Source: Paenibacillus gyeongsangnamensis
Lineage (GTDB): Bacteria > Bacillota > Bacilli > Paenibacillales > NBRC-103111
DNA length: 64,000 nt
NCBI RefSeq assembly: GCF_027533625.1
Contig: NZ_JAQAGZ010000032.1
Location: 1-64,000, forward strand
Direction: 5' to 3'
The notes beneath the pieces were generated by a model. The model was not told where the DNA came from. It ran no database searches and worked only from the letters and a program-made list of their open reading frames with translations. This document shows positions 59,916 through 64,000 of this stretch, in pieces. The position numbers and the translations under genes are program-made. Position 1 is the first letter of the stretch, and each line of letters opens with the position of its first letter.

Positions 59916-62113
59916 CTACGCTTCGCTCGGCATGATGCGGATCGGAACGCCTTCGGGACCGTTCACTTCAAGCCGGCTCCCGCCATAGCGGACGCGGATT
60001 TCCCCGGAGGCCACCCGCAGCTTGAGCGCGTATGGAGGCACCTCGGGACCGGTATACGGACGGACTTGAATCGATTTCCATCCCGGTTCGAGCGGCCGAA
60101 GTCCCGCGATATGCTCGATCAGGATCGGAATCGGAGAGCTCGCCCAAGGATGGCACAGGCTCGTATTCCATTTCTGATCCTTGCCCCAAGCTTCAAAGCA
60201 AGTCGTTGCCCCTTCCTTGACCATATTGCCTCACGAACGCTTGTCATCGGAGGTCAGCAGCTCAAACACATAAGCGAGCTCCCCTACGCAGGCCAAGCCG
60301 TTCAATAAGAAATAAGCCATGTAGACGCCACAGGCCAGCCGTTTCGACTTGAGCAGCCTAATGACGGGTAGAACCGCCTCAGCAGGAACGAGACCGAAGT
60401 AGAGGGGCAGCGCATTGGCATGCAGCGAAGCGTGCTCCGAGCTCTCGCTATCGGCGAATACCCCCGCTTCCGGGCGGAAAAAGGCCTTGACGTAAGCTTC
60501 CTTCAGCCGAACCCGCCGCCCTTTATACGCCGCCTCCAGTCCCATGGCGTTCCTAAGCTCATCCACGGCGCTTAAACACCCGTAATAAAATGCATTGATG
60601 ACGTTATGGCAGCCTTCCCCAACGGGATCCGTCAAGGCAAAATCGTAGCCGTCCCGCAGATTGTCCGGCCAGTCGACCAGGTTCCACTTCTCGTTCACGT
60701 TGTGCAGCAGGCCGTCTTCCCTTGCATATCCCGCAAAATACTCGCAAATTCCTTCGGCAACGGGAAGCATCTCCCGGACAAAATCCGCATCCCCGCTTTG
60801 CCGGTAATACTGCAGCAGCTGCAGCGGCCACTGGAGCGAGAAGTCGGCGATCTCCTGCATGAAGCTGCCGGGAACGACCGCAAGCAGACCGAGGCACACC
60901 GCTTCCGAGGAGTGTGCGAAATCCGTGAGCGCCTTGCGGGTCATCCGCAAATCACCGGATACGTACATATGCGCATGCGTGATGACCGTATTGTCGCCGA
61001 GGTATTGTCCTTTTTCCCGGGAAGGACAGTCGACGAAGCTTTCCTGGGACCCCCACTTGACCCCGTTCTTGCAAATATCCCATACCCGGTTCAGCAGCGG
61101 ATGCTCCGACTCGAACGTGCAGGCCTCCTCATCGAGCGGATAATGCCGTACGATCGCGGCGAACGAATCCGGCTGAAGCACAGACTCCGGACCGAGCACT
61201 TCCACGTACCGGAACGCCTTGTAATCGAACGGCGTCAGCCGGTCCCGCCTGCCGGATAAGGTCCACGTTTCGCTATACGTGCAGTTGCATCGCATATGGA
61301 ACCGGACGCCGGCCTCGCCTTCCAGAAGCTCCTCCCCGCATCGGACTTTCACCTGCTGTCCCGCTTCGCCCTGCGCCTCCATCAGGAATTGTCCCGTCAC
61401 TTCTCCGCCGAAGTCGGCCAGATAGCGCCCTTCCGAGAGCCGATCGATCCGCACCGGTCGCACCTCATAAACGCTGACCGGCGGCGTAAGCTGCAGCACC
61501 GGCCGATGATCGTCCGCTTCCTTCACGACCGCCGGCTTCCACTCGCTGTCGTCATAATCGGGACGCATCCAATCACCGGGGGAAAGCCGTGCATCCAGCT
61601 CCTCCAGAAACTGCGTCTCGTACCCTACTGCCATGCTGCGCCCGTAATAAGCCGTTTCCGTATACTTCCAGCCGCTGTCGGTCCCGGCCATCAGCTCGCC
61701 GTCCACCCATACCTCCGCGAGCATTCCTTGTAATCCCCGCTCTGGTACGCCCGGTTGATCAGCCCCTGGTAGTACACATGGACAGCAACCGTGTTCTCCC
61801 CGGGCCGCAGCCGTCCGGACAGGTCGTACCGGTTATAAGGATAGGCATCGGCATACCCCTGCGCCGGACCCTGCCCGACAAATTCGCCGTTGACGTACAG
61901 CTTGTAGTAATCGTCCGCCGTAAGGTCGATCCAGGCCGACTCCGCCGGCTTCTTCACCGAGAACGTCTTGCGCACCAGCATATGGTGATGCTTCAGCTCC
62001 TCCCGGTGCGCGGATGGCTCCGCCTTCTGCCGTGCCTTGCGAAGTACGGGGATCGGCTCCAGCTTCGCGAAAGCTTCGGCCGTAATCCAACCGGACTGCC
62101 ATGTTTTTTCCAT
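59916..62113 (-). pseudogene. Alpha-L-rhamnosidase (GH78-like), frameshift and internal stop
   Basis: Three pieces form one gene. 62113-61691 gives the N-terminal carbohydrate-binding domain (SAWIDLTADDYYKLYVNGEFVGQG). It loses frame near 61728; one inserted base there restores D-Y-Q-G-M-L-A-E. 61724-60231 gives the catalytic (alpha/alpha) barrel region, including DCPSREKGQYLGDN. An in-frame TGA at 60233-60231, probably once TGG, is followed in the same frame by the C-terminal domain (KWNTSLCHPWASSPIPIL). Total about 730 residues. The enzyme would remove L-rhamnose from polysaccharide; it is now inactive unless these are sequence errors. Confidence 0.82.
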
Positions 62114-62135
62114 GTTCTCCTCCAAGTAACGCCGG

Positions 62136-62950
62136 TTAAACGGTATGCCCTTTGCGGAAATCGCTCGGCGGCAAGCCTACGGCTTTTTTGAACGCCCGGT
62201 TGAATGAAAAATAATGCACATACCCTACGCGAGCTGCGATGTCCTGAATCGCCAGCTCCGTTCCCTCCATGAGCCGCTTGGCTTCCCGGATGCGGATGCC
62301 GGCTACGTAATCGACGAAATTCTCGCCGAATTCATCCTTGAACACCCGGCTGATATAACTCTTGTTCACGCCGCATTCCTCGCTCAGCAGCTGAAGGGAT
62401 AAATCCGGATTGCCGAAATGCTCCTCGATATAGCTCTTTATGCTATGCACCAGATTGCGGTTGTTCCGGTTCTCCCGCAGCTCCTTCCACCGCGTCTCGA
62501 CCCCGTACAGGGCGCTCGAGAACACCTGCCGGATATCCTCCACCGTATCGAACGTATCCAGGACCCGGGTCATCGGACCGATCGCCTCCTGCTTCCAGAT
62601 CGCCAAATAATCCGCCGGGAATTCCGACAGCTCCTTGGTCAGCGTAAAGATCATGTAATTCGTCAGATTAACGATTTCCTGATGCGTATACCAGCCTTTC
62701 CCGAGGTCGGTGAAAAAATCGTCCAGCAGCCGCCTCCATTCCTCGCTCCCGGTCTTGTAGGACTGGGTCATCGCGCGGATCCGCTGCAGCCGGTCGAACA
62801 GCTCCGTCTCCGTCTGCCGCACCGCTTCGTCGTAGCCGATCACGCGGTTGCTGCCCAGCGCCGATTTGTACTGCAGCGCTTCCCGCGCCTGCTCGGACGA
62901 TTCGCGTATGCCCGGACCGAGGCTCGTACAGCTCCCGACACCGCGCTCTT
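62136..62950 (-). pseudogene. AraC/YesN-type regulator, C-terminal part only
   Basis: The frame 62984-62136 encodes, from about 62950, the inner half of a large AraC regulator: ESSEQAREALQYKSALGSNRVIGYDE, a dimer/sensor helix region and two AraC HTH motifs (LSLQLLSEECGVNKSYISRVFKDEFGENF and AIQDIAARVGYVHYFSFNRAFKKAVGLPP). The membrane sensor half expected upstream is missing and replaced by permease sequence in another frame. The DNA-binding domain itself is intact, so a truncated protein might still be made, but no start signal is evident. Confidence 0.75.
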
Positions 62951-63519
62951 CCATATGCCGGAGGCGACGAAGATGGTCATCCACGACGTTTCGTTATACA
63001 AAAAAGGGAACGGCTTACCGGACCAGCCGGCGACGAAATGGTTGACGATGCCCTTTTGCTGGGAGAAGATCAAGAGGATCAAGCCCCCGATGATGACCCA
63101 ATGCAGAAAATGAGGCAAATAAACGATGGTCTGAACCAGCTTCTTGTACCAGCCGAGCCGCACCTCGTTCAGCAGAATCGCCAGCAGGATCGGAAAAGGA
63201 AATCCGACACGACCTGCAGGACGCTCAGAACGAACGTATTGCGGATGACTTGAAGAGTGGACGGCTGGGTGAACAGCATCCGGAAGTTACCCAAACCGAC
63301 CCAGGGACTTCCGAAGATCCCGTCCGTAAAATTATAGTTTTTGAAGGCGATGATGAGGCCGGCCATCGGCGCGTAGCGAAAGATCAGGAAATAAAGCACC
63401 ACCGGCAAGAACATGATCAGAATCGGCACGTTCTGCCGCAAGCGCTTTCGATCGATCCTGCGGACGGTACGCAGGCGAGCGGCCTCTGCTGAGGTAACCG
63501 GCGTTGAGATGGAAGCCAC
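62945..63519 (-). pseudogene. Sugar ABC permease (LplB-type), frameshifted and truncated
   Basis: GTG 63519 begins a permease with three N-terminal features (VLYFLIFRYAPMAGLIIAFKNYNF). The frame is lost near 63208, where one missing base would restore VVVGFPFPILLAILLNEVRLG. It continues as KKLVQTIVYLPHFLHWVIIGGLILL to ASGIWK near 62950, then joins AraC sequence in another frame. The EAA loop and last helices are gone. Two lesions (indel and deletion junction). Confidence 0.78.
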
Positions 63520-63706
63520 TCCCTTTCTCCTATTTGTCTTGCACGTTGCTTGACATGCTTCGGCTGCAGTCCGACTGAATTCAGCATACCGAAGACGGGG
63601 ATTGCCGGCAATTCACACTTTTCCGGCTCATCACACTCTCCCGATCGAAGGCGGCGGAAGCGTGCATCACATCTTTGCACGGCCTCACCTTTTTTGCTTC
63701 CGAACG
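63520..63706. other. Upstream region of the broken permease
   Basis: No gene seen. AGAAAGGGA before the GTG at 63519 is the ribosome site of the broken permease; the binding-protein or regulator genes usually found here are absent. Confidence 0.4.
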
Positions 63707-63800
63707 CCAGGATAAACGGCTACGCCGTCCTTGTCTTACAAGGACCAGCTCGTTTACCAAGGTTGATGCGAAGCTATAAGCTACGAAAACTTATAAATAT
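63707..63800 (+). repeat. R1 element, copy 4
   Basis: Full-length: CCAGGATAAACGG hairpin, AAGGTTGATGCG and the AAGCTATAAGCTACG-type tail with ATAAG/CTTATAA repeat. Differs from copy 1 in a few bases (CAGCTCG for CAGCGCG). No plus-strand gene precedes it. Its tail ends where the group II intron 3' end begins. Confidence 0.9.
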
Positions 63801-63802
63801 TA

Positions 63803-64000
63803 CTAGAGTAAAGGGCAGAGAAATCTGCCCCTCCTCATCAAACCGTACGTGAGGTTTTCCCTCATACGGCTTTCCGATGTTCGTCATTCATGTGCATGCA
63901 GATCACAAGAGCGTTTTAAGTCCACATTGACTGGCCAGAAATCTTACTTCTTGAAGCGAGCCCATCCATCTTGCACGCTGTCTTTTCTTGGCATACCATC
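63803..64000 (-). mobile_element. Group II intron, 3' end (partial, runs off the right edge)
   Basis: On minus, AAAGCCGTATGAGG-GAAAA-CCTCACGTACGGTTTG is a domain V hairpin with the catalytic AGC triad. It is followed by a domain VI-like GGGGCAG-ATTTCT-CTGCCC stem, and the intron ends near 63803-63808. The upstream part and the reverse transcriptase start lie outside the window. Confidence 0.8.
63903..64000 (-). CDS. Group II intron-encoded protein, C-terminal fragment
   Basis: The minus frame ending in TGA at 63905-63903 reads WYAKKRQRARWMGSLQEVRF then LASQCGLKTLL. It ends about 40 nt before domain V, as expected for the tail of an intron-encoded maturase/reverse transcriptase. Only about 31 residues are visible, so the family rests on position, not motif. 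Confidence 0.5.
   Translation of the reverse strand, partial: WYAKKRQRARWMGSLQEVRFLASQCGLKTLL

Noticed and set aside
1..64000. CRISPR arrays, rRNA and tRNA genes
   Set aside because: I looked for regularly spaced repeats and cloverleaf or rRNA landmarks and saw none, apart from the tRNA-like ends of the tmRNA-like gene. R1 copies are too far apart to be an array.

Overview
The window looks like a low-GC-lineage (Firmicutes) soil bacterium of the Paenibacillus type. Codon use is moderately GC-rich. Ribosome binding sites are strong AAGGAGG-type, with several GTG and TTG starts. Many genes have their closest recognisable relatives in Bacillus or Paenibacillus (MocR, CsaA, KduI, YusU/DUF2573, S-layer-homology proteins, Lpl-type sugar permeases, Zur-type zinc genes). 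The genus assignment is inference from family resemblance, not a database result. Both edges are cut by group II introns on the minus strand: a 5' end at 1-201 and a 3' end at about 63803-64000.

Layout. 1-1980: intron 5' end, the terminator and TPP riboswitch it separates from their target gene, a Cys-rich small protein, phosphatidylserine decarboxylase and a 51-residue ORF. 1987-4430: two broken genes (HD-GYP phosphodiesterase; TauE/UreH-like membrane protein). 4531-8727: two regulator/target pairs (MocR/acetyltransferase, MerR/SDR). 8859-15194: housekeeping and metabolic genes (metallophosphoesterase, FMN-binding protein, CsaA, glutaminase, KduI with a DeoR regulator, aminotransferase). 15580-17224: an MFS exporter behind a leader peptide and an attenuator. 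17410-22039: threonine dehydratase, an S-layer-homology protein and a membrane-anchored FAD oxidoreductase.

22166-31472 is a minus-strand carbohydrate operon: LacI regulator, binding protein, two permeases, PHP-type hydrolase, EEP-type phosphatase and a large GH38-like hydrolase. It reads as uptake and dismantling of an unknown, possibly phosphorylated, glycoside. 32078-42881 holds a MarR/EmrB-type efflux pair, a DEAD-box helicase, hydrolases, YusU, CheX, a VanY-like carboxypeptidase lipoprotein, a transporter and a Nudix hydrolase. 43299-44880 is a zinc-starvation pair (Cys-poor L33 and a COG0523 GTPase) behind two Zur-like boxes. Next come a chromate transporter, an acyltransferase, a CE7 esterase and a TIM-barrel isomerase. 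49657-55907 is a four-gene MacAB-like operon ending in a large secreted protein with a Gly/Ser linker.

56343-63519 is scarred: a tmRNA-like gene of only about 190 nt, a serine-recombinase tail beside it, an intact LytS-like kinase/response regulator pair, an aldo/keto reductase, and then a decayed sugar locus (alpha-L-rhamnosidase with a frameshift and a stop; a permease fused by deletion to the tail of an AraC regulator).

Two repeat families stand out. R1 is a roughly 60-95 bp hairpin element with four copies (8734, 17253, 22091, 63707). Three of these sit just after a stop codon in the sense direction. R2 is an imperfect palindrome of about 120 bp at 43093-43229, inside a duplicated terminator hairpin. 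Coordinates of starts are my choices from ribosome binding site spacing; functions come from motif recognition by eye.
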